64,000 nt of DNA, taken from the NCBI GenBank assembly GCA_004299485.1, contig SCQP01000012.1, forward strand, positions 62,001 through 126,000, given 5' to 3'. The notes beneath the pieces were generated by a model. It made no database searches and was not told where the DNA came from. It saw nothing but the letters and a program-made list of their open reading frames with translations. This document shows, one piece after another, positions 41,596-48,961 of this stretch. How positions within the stretch are numbered: the first letter of the stretch is position 1; every line of letters begins with the position of its first letter. The DNA comes from Acidobacteriota bacterium (lineage in GTDB: Bacteria > Acidobacteriota > Terriglobia > Terriglobales > SCQP01). Both the position numbers and the translations under genes were made by a program.

Positions 41596-43406
41596 GCGCC
41601 AACCTCGACGAACTTTACCCGTATTACCGCGCCGAGCTGGACTATCTGCGGCATGCGGCGCGGGCGTTTGCCGCCGACTATCCCAATGCGGCGGCACGGC
41701 TGGAGCTCTCGGGCGAGGAATCGCCCGATCCGCACGTGGAGCGGCTGCTGGAGAGTTTTGCGTTTCTCACCGGCCGCATTCAGCACCGGCTGGACAGTCA
41801 GTTTCCGGAAATCACTACCGCCCTGCTGGCGCAGCTTGCGCCCCACCTGGTGAATCCCATTCCGCCGATGGCGATGGCGCAGTTCGAGCCGGACCCGAAG
41901 CAGGGGAAACTGGAAAACGGCTACCTCATTCCGCGCCAGACGAAGCTGTTTGCGCAAACCGAGGACGGCCTCACCTGCCGCTTCCGCACCTGCTACCCGG
42001 TGATGCTGTGGCCGGTGGAAGTAAGCGAGGCGCGGCTGGAGCCGGCGAGTCACTTCGCCTTTTTGCGCTACCGACCACAGGTGGCGAGCGTGCTGCGGTT
42101 GCGGCTGTGCGCGCGCGGCGGACCGCTGCACGAACTGAGCCTGCGGCGGCTGCGGTTCCATCTGCACGGCGATGGGCCGCGGATGGAGGCGCTCTACGGG
42201 CTGCTGTTCGCCTCGATTGCGGGCGTGGCGCTGCGGCCGGGCGAAGAGAGCGAGCCGCGCTGGCCGCAGATGCTGCCCGCCTCGGCGCTGGAGGCGGTGG
42301 GGTTTGCCGAAGAGGAAGAGCTGATTCCCTACCCTTTGCGGGCGCAGCCGGCGACGCGGCTGCTGCAGGAATATTTTCATTTTCCGCAGAAGTTCCTGTT
42401 CTTCGACGTGGACCAACTTTCGACGAAGGGCTGCGCGCAATCGCTCGAGATTCTGCTGCTGCTGTCGCGCCTGCCGCCGGAAAAACTGGAAGCGCGGGCG
42501 AGCGATTTTCAGCTTGGCTGCACTCCCATCATCAATTTGTTCCCGCGCACGAGCGAGCCCATCCGCGTGGATCAGCGCGCGACCGAGTACCGGCTGCAGG
42601 CGGACATGCGGCGCGAGCGCACCACGGAAATTCATTCCGTGCTGGCGGTATCGAGCTCGTCGAATCCGGCGGAAGAGCAGCTCGAGCTGGAACCGCTGTT
42701 TTCGCTGCGGCATGCGGCAGCACGCAACAAGGCACGCTGCTACTGGCAGGCGCGGCGCGTGCCGGCGGAGCTGCCGGACATGCCGGGCAGCGACATGCGG
42801 GTTTCGTTTGTGGATCTCGACCTGAATCCCGCCGCGCCGCCACGGCAGATGGCCTACGCGCATCTGCTTTGCAGCAACCGCGATCTGGCGGAGCAGATTC
42901 CGCCGGGGGCGCGGCTGCAGACGGAAGAAAAGGCGCCGCTGCAGCGCATCCAGTGCCTGGCCAAGCCCACGGCGACGGCCTATCCGCGCCTGGGCGGTGC
43001 GGCGCTGTGGAGCCTGATCGGCAGCCAGTCGCTGAACCATCTGTCGCTCACCGGACCGGAGGGCCTTGCGGCGCTGCAAACCATGTTGCGGCTCTATGGC
43101 GGCGGCGACAGTCCCAGCGGGCGGCAGCAGATCGAGGATCTGCGCGAGCTGCAATGCCGGGCGGTGGTGCGGCGGCTGGGGGCGGAGGCGTGGCGCGGCT
43201 TCTGTCCCGGCTATGCAATCACGCTGACGTTACAGGACCGAAGCTACCGCGCCCACGGCGCCTATCTGTTCGGCGCAGTGCTGCAGCATTTCTTCGGCCT
43301 GTACGCGGCGCTTAACAGCTTCACCGAGCTGGTGCTGCGCACGGCCGATCCCCATTCCCCCGAACTGCGTTACGCGCCGCGAGCGGGCGCGCAGGCGCTG
43401 CTGTAA
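41592..43406 (+). CDS. tssF: T6SS baseplate protein TssF
   Basis: 604 residues, full length. Family start ELYPYYRAELDYLRHAARAFAADYP, then AARLELSGEESPDPHVERLLESFAFLTGRI. Middle: LLQEYFHFPQKFLFFDVD. C-terminal: GRQQIEDLRELQCRAVVRRLG. Works with TssG, which lies on the opposite strand in the second operon. Confidence 0.95.
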   Translation: MSANLDELYPYYRAELDYLRHAARAFAADYPNAAARLELSGEESPDPHVERLLESFAFLTGRIQHRLDSQFPEITTALLAQLAPHLVNPIPPMAMAQFEPDPKQGKLENGYLIPRQTKLFAQTEDGLTCRFRTCYPVMLWPVEVSEARLEPASHFAFLRYRPQVASVLRLRLCARGGPLHELSLRRLRFHLHGDGPRMEALYGLLFASIAGVALRPGEESEPRWPQMLPASALEAVGFAEEEELIPYPLRAQPATRLLQEYFHFPQKFLFFDVDQLSTKGCAQSLEILLLLSRLPPEKLEARASDFQLGCTPIINLFPRTSEPIRVDQRATEYRLQADMRRERTTEIHSVLAVSSSSNPAEEQLELEPLFSLRHAAARNKARCYWQARRVPAELPDMPGSDMRVSFVDLDLNPAAPPRQMAYAHLLCSNRDLAEQIPPGARLQTEEKAPLQRIQCLAKPTATAYPRLGGAALWSLIGSQSLNHLSLTGPEGLAALQTMLRLYGGGDSPSGRQQIEDLRELQCRAVVRRLGAEAWRGFCPGYAITLTLQDRSYRAHGAYLFGAVLQHFFGLYAALNSFTELVLRTADPHSPELRYAPRAGAQALL

Positions 43407-43420
43407 CCGGAGATCCCCCC

Positions 43421-44509
43421 ATGCCTTTTGGAGCTGAGCAAACCCAATACCTGCCGCCGCCCGATGCCTGGGTGGAGCGGATCACCAGCGGCCTGGCGAA
43501 GTATTACGACAACTCCGCCGACGCCGCCGTGCGCGAAAAGTTTGACGCGTTTGCGCGCTCGGGCATGGGCACGTTCACGTCGCTGAAAGACCGTTTCAGC
43601 TCCTTCGTGAGCGCGCCGCGCCTCAATGCCGCGGCCAACCATTTTTTTGACGCGAGCAAGGCGGCGGTGCAGATGAAGCTCAATCAGCTCTACGCCAACC
43701 GCGGCTATTTCGTCACCTATCTGGGCACAACGCTGGCGCAGACGGCGCTGGAGGCGGGCCTGGGAGCTGCGCTGGTGAAAGTGCCGGGAGGCAAGACGAT
43801 CGCCAGCTTCGTGGGGCAGAAAGCCTTCGAGGACAAGTTCGCCGAAATCCAGCGCGACAAGCTGAACGACATGCGCGCCAGCCTGGGGCAGGCGAGTGAT
43901 CCGCGCGATACGGCCGCGATCAACAAGAGCTTTGTCGCGCCGAACGAAGCCAAGGAGGCGGCGGGCGGAGCGTTCGACACTTACGTGAGTCTGGGCGGTC
44001 TGCTGGCGACGCTGGGCGGCGCCAAGCCGATTCAGAGCTGGGCCGAGGCGGTGACCTTTCCCGAGCGGGCGTTCGAGGCGCGCAAGCTGGCCTCGCAGCT
44101 CAACGTGCAACTGGTGGCGGTGGAATCGTATCTGGCGTGCATGCGCTCGCACTTGACCGAGGTGCAGAAAGTGGTGCAGCAGTACCGTGGCCAGCTCGCG
44201 AGCACGTTGCGCACGGGCGTGCAGGAGACGCTGCAGAAGGCGTTTATGGAGGGACGGGGCGCCGGCGTGAAGGCGCTCACCACGGCGGCCAACAGAGCCG
44301 GCGGCGTCAACCGCATCGGGGTGATGGATTTTCCGCCGAGCGCGCCGCACAGCGACATGACGGGATCGATTCAGGACCCGGCGACACTGCTGGGCGCGTG
44401 CATCGCCAACGCGGCGGCACAGGGAGTTTACGCGGGCTTTAACGACATGTACTACCGATCGCGCAACCTTTCGCCGGTGCGGCCGGGGCTGCCGGTGCGG
44501 CAGTTCTAG
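43421..44509 (+). CDS. Unknown protein at the end of the plus-strand T6SS operon
   Basis: 362 residues; I do not recognise it. No signal peptide. An N-terminal helical part (WVERITSGLAKYYDNSADAAV) is followed by a Gly/Ala-rich hydrophobic stretch (about 106-130, LGTTLAQTALEAGLGAALVKV), charged helices, and a long amphipathic, possibly coiled-coil region (about 205-265, KLASQLNVQLVAVESYLACM...). The C-terminus reads AAAQGVYAGFNDMYYRSRN. Starts 14 bp after tssF. Position after the last structural gene makes it a candidate effector or accessory protein; no catalytic motif supports either. Confidence 0.75.
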   Translation: MPFGAEQTQYLPPPDAWVERITSGLAKYYDNSADAAVREKFDAFARSGMGTFTSLKDRFSSFVSAPRLNAAANHFFDASKAAVQMKLNQLYANRGYFVTYLGTTLAQTALEAGLGAALVKVPGGKTIASFVGQKAFEDKFAEIQRDKLNDMRASLGQASDPRDTAAINKSFVAPNEAKEAAGGAFDTYVSLGGLLATLGGAKPIQSWAEAVTFPERAFEARKLASQLNVQLVAVESYLACMRSHLTEVQKVVQQYRGQLASTLRTGVQETLQKAFMEGRGAGVKALTTAANRAGGVNRIGVMDFPPSAPHSDMTGSIQDPATLLGACIANAAAQGVYAGFNDMYYRSRNLSPVRPGLPVRQF

Positions 44510-44513
44510 CCCA

Positions 44514-45155
44514 CTAAATCGCTGCGACGGGGCGGACGAGGGCGAGGAGGCCGTCGGAGCGGCGGAGCTGGGCGGCGGCGGCGGCGGCTTGTTCGAGGGT
44601 GGCGAAGGGGCCGATGCGGACCACATTCCAGACGCGGTGTTGCGCGTCGGTCAATTGCATGACCTGAGCGGTGCAGCCGTGGGTTTTGAGGCTAGCGACG
44701 AGGCTGGCGGCGTTGGCGGCATCCTGGAAGGAGCCGAGCTGGAGGTCGTATTCCGGCTGACCGGTTTGGGCGCTGGCGGTGAGGGCGAGGCCGCAGGCGT
44801 TGGCGGGCGCGGCGGCAGCGGCAGTAGCGATCGCTGTGGGCGTGGGCGCAGGCTGGGGTGGAGGAGCGGTTGGGACTGCAGGGACCCTGCTTCGCGCTTC
44901 GCGCTTCGCAGGGTGATTCTGCCGCTGCGCAGCAGCGGCAGAATCAGCGGCTAATTCCTGCGCATGCTGGGAAGCTTGGGCCTGGCGGCCGGCGACGAGG
45001 ATGGGCCAGACGCTTTGGCGGTACAGGCCCATGCCCACCAGCAAGCCATCGGCGAATACCAGCGCGACCACCAGACAGGCGCCGAGGACGAAAAGCGCGA
45101 TGCCTTTATGGTCGAGGGCGAAATGGATCTTCTTTTTGGGCGGCTTTTCCGGCAT
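44514..45155 (-). CDS. Membrane protein with C-terminal SPOR domain
   Basis: 213 residues: basic N-terminus (PKKKIHFALDHK), one transmembrane helix (GIALFVLGACLVVALVFADGL), long Pro/Ala/Gln linker, and SPOR domain at about 132-210 (YDLQLGSFQDAANAASLVASLK, VWNVVRIGPFATLEQAAAAAAQL). SPOR domains bind denuded peptidoglycan, so it could anchor or localise the T6SS. The linker carries a type D palindrome (44884-44946). Last gene of the minus-strand T6SS operon. Confidence 0.85.
   Translation of the reverse strand: MPEKPPKKKIHFALDHKGIALFVLGACLVVALVFADGLLVGMGLYRQSVWPILVAGRQAQASQHAQELAADSAAAAQRQNHPAKREARSRVPAVPTAPPPQPAPTPTAIATAAAAAPANACGLALTASAQTGQPEYDLQLGSFQDAANAASLVASLKTHGCTAQVMQLTDAQHRVWNVVRIGPFATLEQAAAAAAQLRRSDGLLALVRPVAAI
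44884..44946. repeat. Palindromic repeat type D, copy D3, in the SPOR gene
   Basis: Core: ACCCTGC, TTC, GCGC-TTC-GCGC, TTC, GCAGGGT. The outer pair is A-T instead of G-C, a compensatory change. A perfect 15-bp second hairpin follows: TGATTCTGCCGCTGC-GCA-GCAGCGGCAGAATCA reading as two arms (44914-44928 and 44932-44946). Confidence 0.92.
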
Positions 45156-45167
45156 CGTTTTCCTCGA

Positions 45168-45554
45168 TTAAGGCACCATGGTTTTGGTCTGTCCGGGCGA
45201 GACGATCTGAATGACGCCACCCCACATGCACATCAGCTTGGAGTTGCTATCGAGGGCGGGCATGTTGGCGATCATGACCGTGGGCGCGCCCGGCGCCCAG
45301 GGCGCGGTCGTGGCGGGCACACAGGGCATGGGCGTGAGCACGCCCAGCGCGGCCGCGGTGGCGGCAGCGACGGTGGGGTTGGAGGGGGAGTTGCACATGC
45401 CGAAGGGCGGGATGTTGACCATCGGCTTGTTGTCCATGATGTTGGCAGCGGGAGTCTGGGTCAGGACTTTGTTGGCGGGGAGGACCACCAAAGTTGAGGG
45501 CGCAACGCCGAAGCTGCATTGCATCATCGCTCCCATGCATACTTGCATTGCCAC
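45168..45554 (-). CDS. PAAR-like protein (DUF4280), probable T6SS spike tip
   Basis: 128 residues. Cys-containing PAAR-like start MQVCMGAMMQCSFGVAP, ANIMDNKPMVNIPPFGMCNSP and the C-terminal LMCMWGGVIQIVSPGQ. DUF4280 proteins are PAAR-like and sharpen the VgrG spike. No effector domain is attached. Lies between the MORN-like protein and the SPOR protein, two genes after vgrG. Confidence 0.85.
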   Translation of the reverse strand: MAMQVCMGAMMQCSFGVAPSTLVVLPANKVLTQTPAANIMDNKPMVNIPPFGMCNSPSNPTVAAATAAALGVLTPMPCVPATTAPWAPGAPTVMIANMPALDSNSKLMCMWGGVIQIVSPGQTKTMVP

Positions 45555-45557
45555 AGG

Positions 45558-45929
45558 TTAGTAACTCCTCTTCTTCGGAGGCCCTGCTTCGCGCTGCGCG
45601 CTACGCAGGGCGTTGCCACCGCGCTCGATCCGCTTGCCCTCCTCATAATACTCCGTTGAGACGGGTTTGCCATCCGGGTCAAATACCGTGACTTCGCCGT
45701 GCTGGTTGCCTTCATGAAAGTGAGCGAGCAGGAGGAGCTTGCCCGATTGGTACGCCTTGAGCGGGCCGTCAAGCTTGCCGCCCTTGAACTGGGCGGTGTG
45801 CACAATTTCGCCGCCGGGGCCGTAGCGAGTCACTTCACCCTCCAATTGGCCTTGCACGAAGTGCGCGCGTTCGAGGATGGTGCCATCGGGCGCGTGGCGA
45901 AGAATTTCTCCGTGAAGAGGGTCCGGCAT
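45558..45929 (-). CDS. MORN/YwqK-like repeat protein between vgrG and the PAAR-like gene
   Basis: 123 residues with about four YwqK/MORN-type units: HGEILRHAPDGTILERAHFVQGQLEGEV, YGPGGEIVHTAQFKGGKLDGPL, SGKLLLLAHFHEGNQHGEV, PDGKPVSTEYYEEGKRI. YwqK proteins are often annotated as antitoxins in toxin loci; here it may be an adaptor, chaperone or immunity protein. The last 20 residues derive from a type D palindrome (45581-45611). Starts 2 bp after vgrG. Confidence 0.75.
   Translation of the reverse strand: MPDPLHGEILRHAPDGTILERAHFVQGQLEGEVTRYGPGGEIVHTAQFKGGKLDGPLKAYQSGKLLLLAHFHEGNQHGEVTVFDPDGKPVSTEYYEEGKRIERGGNALRSAQREAGPPKKRSY
45581..45611. repeat. Palindromic repeat type D, copy D4, in the MORN-like gene
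   Basis: Core only: GCCCTGC, TTC, GCGC-TGC-GCGC, TAC, GCAGGGC. The second hairpin is missing. Translated near the C-terminus of the MORN-like protein. Confidence 0.9.
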
Positions 45930-45931
45930 AG

Positions 45932-47899
45932 TCAGTTGATTTGTACCAGCGAGCCTTTAATCTGGGTGATGCCGCTGCTTTCGACGGTTTGCTGGGCGTT
46001 GGCTTTGTGGTCCATGGTGGTGCCGGCCTGGTTGGTCAGGCTGGTGCCGGCGTTATTTTCGAGCGACGTACCGGATTTGTTGGTGAGCGAGGTGCCGGCG
46101 TCGTTTTCGAGCGACGTGCCCGCCTTGTTGGTGAACGACGAGCCGGCCTTGATCGAGACCGAGCCGCTGACCTCGATGCTGAGATTGCCGCTGACGCTCA
46201 AGGTGTAGTTGCCGCTGACCGTTTGCTTGAAGTCGGCGGAGTTGGTGTGGGTTTCGTTGCCGGTGATGGTCAGCTCGCGCGTGCCTTTGACGCTGTGGGT
46301 TTCCTTGCCGGTATTGACGGCGATGGAACGGTCGCCCTTGTCGACGACGAGCGATTCGTTTTTCTGCTGCACCGTGACGGTGCGATTTTGAGCAATCGTG
46401 ATCGCCTGATCGTTGAGCACGCTGACGTTCATGTCTTTCTGCGCCTGCATGAATAGCTCTTCCGAGCCGGCCTTGTCCTCGAAGCGGATTTCGTTGTTGC
46501 CGTCCTGGTTGGGGCTGGAGTGCGTCTTGATGGTGCTGCGGGTCTGATTGTCGGGCAGGGCGTAGGGGGTGACCTGGGTGGCGTTGTAGACGGTGCCGGT
46601 GATGAGCGGGCGGTCGGGGTCGCCCTCTTCAAAGCTGACGACGACCTCCTGGCCGATGCGGGGAATGAAGCTCGCGCCCCAGGACTTGCCCGCCCAGGTT
46701 TGCGCCACGCGGATCCAGCAGGAGCTGTTTTCGTCGCTCGCACTCGACTGATCCCAGGGGAATTTCACCTTCACGCGGCCATATTGATCGCTGAAAATCT
46801 CATCGCCTGATTTGCCCACCACCACCGCGGTCTGGCAGCCGGCGACGGCCGGCCGCGGGGTGGTGAGCGGCGGACGGAAGACCTGGGTGGCGAGGATGGC
46901 TTCGAAGTCGTTTTGATATTCCAATTGCGTGCCATCGACCTTCAGCGACGTGAGCACGTAACTGGTGTTGGCGGAGGAGCGGAAATGACCGGCCAGGGTG
47001 AAGGTGCAGCCGGCGTGAAAGGCGCGGCAGAGGCTGGTGCCCGAGATGCGCTGGGCGGCAGCTTCATGAATGCCGAGACGCAGGCCGGCGCGGGTTTCGC
47101 CATCGGCTTTGGCGGCGTAGCGGCCGGGATAGTTGTACCAGGTGACGGCGTCGGCGCCGCTGCCGGCGGTGGCCAGCAGGTCGGTTGCGGGGATGGTGAA
47201 GTTGTAGTCGTCGAGCTGGGTTTTGGCGGTGACCACCTGCTGCTCGATACGGCAGGCGAGCACAGCGTCGGCAGTTTGCTGGGCGGCGCTTTCGGCGCGG
47301 AAGGTGGCGGTGGTGAGGCCGGTGCAGGCCTCGTAGGTGCTGGGGTCGTCGGCGAGGACGAGAGTGTGGGCGGAGCTGGTGTGCTCGAAGAAGTAGAAGA
47401 TGCCCTCTTCCTCCAGCAACCGCGAGACGAAGGCCAGCGCCGTCTCGTTGTACTGCACGCAGTAGTCACGCGCGGTGTAGGTGCCGGTGAGCGCGTCTTT
47501 GAAGGCGGTGAAGCCGAGATTGCTGAAAACTTTTTTGACGATGTCGGGCGCGGAGAGGTTCTGAAAAATCTGGCAGCCGGAGGAGAAGCCCAGCAGCCAC
47601 AGCCAGGGATGGATTTCGGCGGTGTAGGAGGTCAGGCGCGGCGATTGCGCGGTGACGGCGAAGCGGCCGACCACGCCGTTGATGTACTGCTGGTCGCCGC
47701 TGGGCAGTTCGATCTGCAGGGTGATGTTCTGGCCGACGATGCTGGAGAAATCGAGATTGGCGTCTTCGCTGACCAGATCCAGGGTGTAGTGAAACAGGCC
47801 GGAGATGCGCTCTTCGCCGGAATAACGCTCGACCAGGAGCTGGTTGGCGCCGAGCGGCGTGGTCAACTGCACCGGGCTGGTGGATTGATCGAGAGCCAT
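45932..47899 (-). CDS. vgrG: T6SS spike protein VgrG (TssI)
   Basis: 655 residues. gp27-like part: YHYTLDLVSED-type start (FHYTLDLVSEDANLDFSSIVG), LLEEEGIFYFFEH, CRAFHAGCTFTLAGH. gp5 OB-fold: DQYGRVKVKFPWD, WIRVAQTWAG, IPRIGQEVVVSFEEGDPDRPLITG. C-terminal needle has octad repeats (46019-46138). No attached effector domain. Starts 5 bp after tssG. Confidence 0.96.
   Translation of the reverse strand: MALDQSTSPVQLTTPLGANQLLVERYSGEERISGLFHYTLDLVSEDANLDFSSIVGQNITLQIELPSGDQQYINGVVGRFAVTAQSPRLTSYTAEIHPWLWLLGFSSGCQIFQNLSAPDIVKKVFSNLGFTAFKDALTGTYTARDYCVQYNETALAFVSRLLEEEGIFYFFEHTSSAHTLVLADDPSTYEACTGLTTATFRAESAAQQTADAVLACRIEQQVVTAKTQLDDYNFTIPATDLLATAGSGADAVTWYNYPGRYAAKADGETRAGLRLGIHEAAAQRISGTSLCRAFHAGCTFTLAGHFRSSANTSYVLTSLKVDGTQLEYQNDFEAILATQVFRPPLTTPRPAVAGCQTAVVVGKSGDEIFSDQYGRVKVKFPWDQSSASDENSSCWIRVAQTWAGKSWGASFIPRIGQEVVVSFEEGDPDRPLITGTVYNATQVTPYALPDNQTRSTIKTHSSPNQDGNNEIRFEDKAGSEELFMQAQKDMNVSVLNDQAITIAQNRTVTVQQKNESLVVDKGDRSIAVNTGKETHSVKGTRELTITGNETHTNSADFKQTVSGNYTLSVSGNLSIEVSGSVSIKAGSSFTNKAGTSLENDAGTSLTNKSGTSLENNAGTSLTNQAGTTMDHKANAQQTVESSGITQIKGSLVQIN
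46019..46138 (-). repeat. Five 24-bp tandem repeats in the vgrG needle
   Basis: Encodes octads SFTNKAGT, SLENDAGT, SLTNKSGT, SLENNAGT, SLTNQAGT, alternating SLTN and SLEN, giving a 48-bp higher-order period. Matches the 8-residue turn of the gp5-like beta-helix, so repeat number would set needle length. Confidence 0.85.
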
Positions 47900-47904
47900 G
47901 GCGG

Positions 47905-48936
47905 TTACTCGAGGTTGAAGCGCACGCGCAGGGGCTCGCCGGCGGTTGCTGCGGCTGCATCGGCGGCGCCGCGCTGCGGCAGGAAGGCCGTCCAGCCGAG
48001 ACGTGCGCCGCCCAGGCGCGCGCTCTCGACGGCTTCGGCGCGCAGGCAGAGGCAGACGGTGATGGCGCAGAGGGTTCCGGCGTAGAGGCGGGTGAGGGCG
48101 CGCAGGGCGGTGAGCGCGGCGCCGCCGGGCAGGAGCTCGAGGAACTGCGGCAGGTCGAGGGGCGCGGTTTCCAGCTCGGCGGCGGCGGCCTGCAGCCAGA
48201 CGCGCTGGCCGACGACGGCGCCATCGCCCAGAATCTGGTTGCTGCCCTTGACGCCCAGGCGCGTCCAGGCTTCGGGCGGCAGCGGCCGCCAGGCGCCCTG
48301 CATTTGCCGCAGCGCAAAGCGCACGCCGAAGTAGTCGCTGAGCATGCGCTCCAGGCCCACCGCCGAGCGCGGCTGCTGCCAGAGCAGGCCGGCGTAGGCG
48401 ATGAGCGCCCGGTCGGGCACCGGCAGACGCTCGCGCTGGCCGGGCAGCGCCAGTCCGGCGAAGGCGCGCAGGTAGCGGCCGGCGGGACTGTCTTCGGGCG
48501 GTTCGGCGGCGAGCGCCGGGCGGTGCGCGCGCGCGCCCCGGAAGACGAGCGAGAGCAGGCGGTGATGGAACAGGTTGAGGAAGTCGCGGGCGGCGTAGTC
48601 GCGCTCGCGCATGCGGTTCTGGATGATCTCGACCAGCGGCGGCGGCAGCGGACCCTCCGCTCCAGCCAAGCTGAAGAAATTCACCAGCAGGTGCGGGGGC
48701 GCGGCTTCGTCATCGGCGGCGGTGAGGGACTCCAGGTCGCTGGGCGGAAAATCCAGCCGGATGCTGGCCGCCAGGCGCACCGCCTCGCGCTCGGGGTCGC
48801 TGCCCGCGGCGAGCGGCGCTGCTTCGGGCCGCGCCCGCTCCAGCAGCAGCAGGGCCTGGAAAAAGTCAAAGCGGTAGGGCTCGGCCCGCAGCCACTCGAT
48901 CACGGACGTGTTCGACCGCCAGCCTCGCTCCGCCAC
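47905..48936 (-). CDS. tssG: T6SS baseplate protein TssG
   Basis: 343 residues. Family start VIEWLRAEPYRFDFFQALLLLERA, then VRLAASIRLDFPPSDLESL, LLVNFFSLAGAEGPLPPPLVEII, RDFLNLFHHRLLSLVFR, and SDYFGVRFALRQMQGAW. I chose GTG 48936 because AAGGAG (48945-48950) lies 8 bp upstream; a longer frame upstream is not protein-like. It is separated from tssF, its usual neighbour, and instead follows the kinase gene on the minus strand. Confidence 0.93.
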   Translation of the reverse strand: MAERGWRSNTSVIEWLRAEPYRFDFFQALLLLERARPEAAPLAAGSDPEREAVRLAASIRLDFPPSDLESLTAADDEAAPPHLLVNFFSLAGAEGPLPPPLVEIIQNRMRERDYAARDFLNLFHHRLLSLVFRGARAHRPALAAEPPEDSPAGRYLRAFAGLALPGQRERLPVPDRALIAYAGLLWQQPRSAVGLERMLSDYFGVRFALRQMQGAWRPLPPEAWTRLGVKGSNQILGDGAVVGQRVWLQAAAAELETAPLDLPQFLELLPGGAALTALRALTRLYAGTLCAITVCLCLRAEAVESARLGGARLGWTAFLPQRGAADAAAATAGEPLRVRFNLE

Positions 48937-48961
48937 TCGCTGCGCTCCTTGTGGCCCAATC

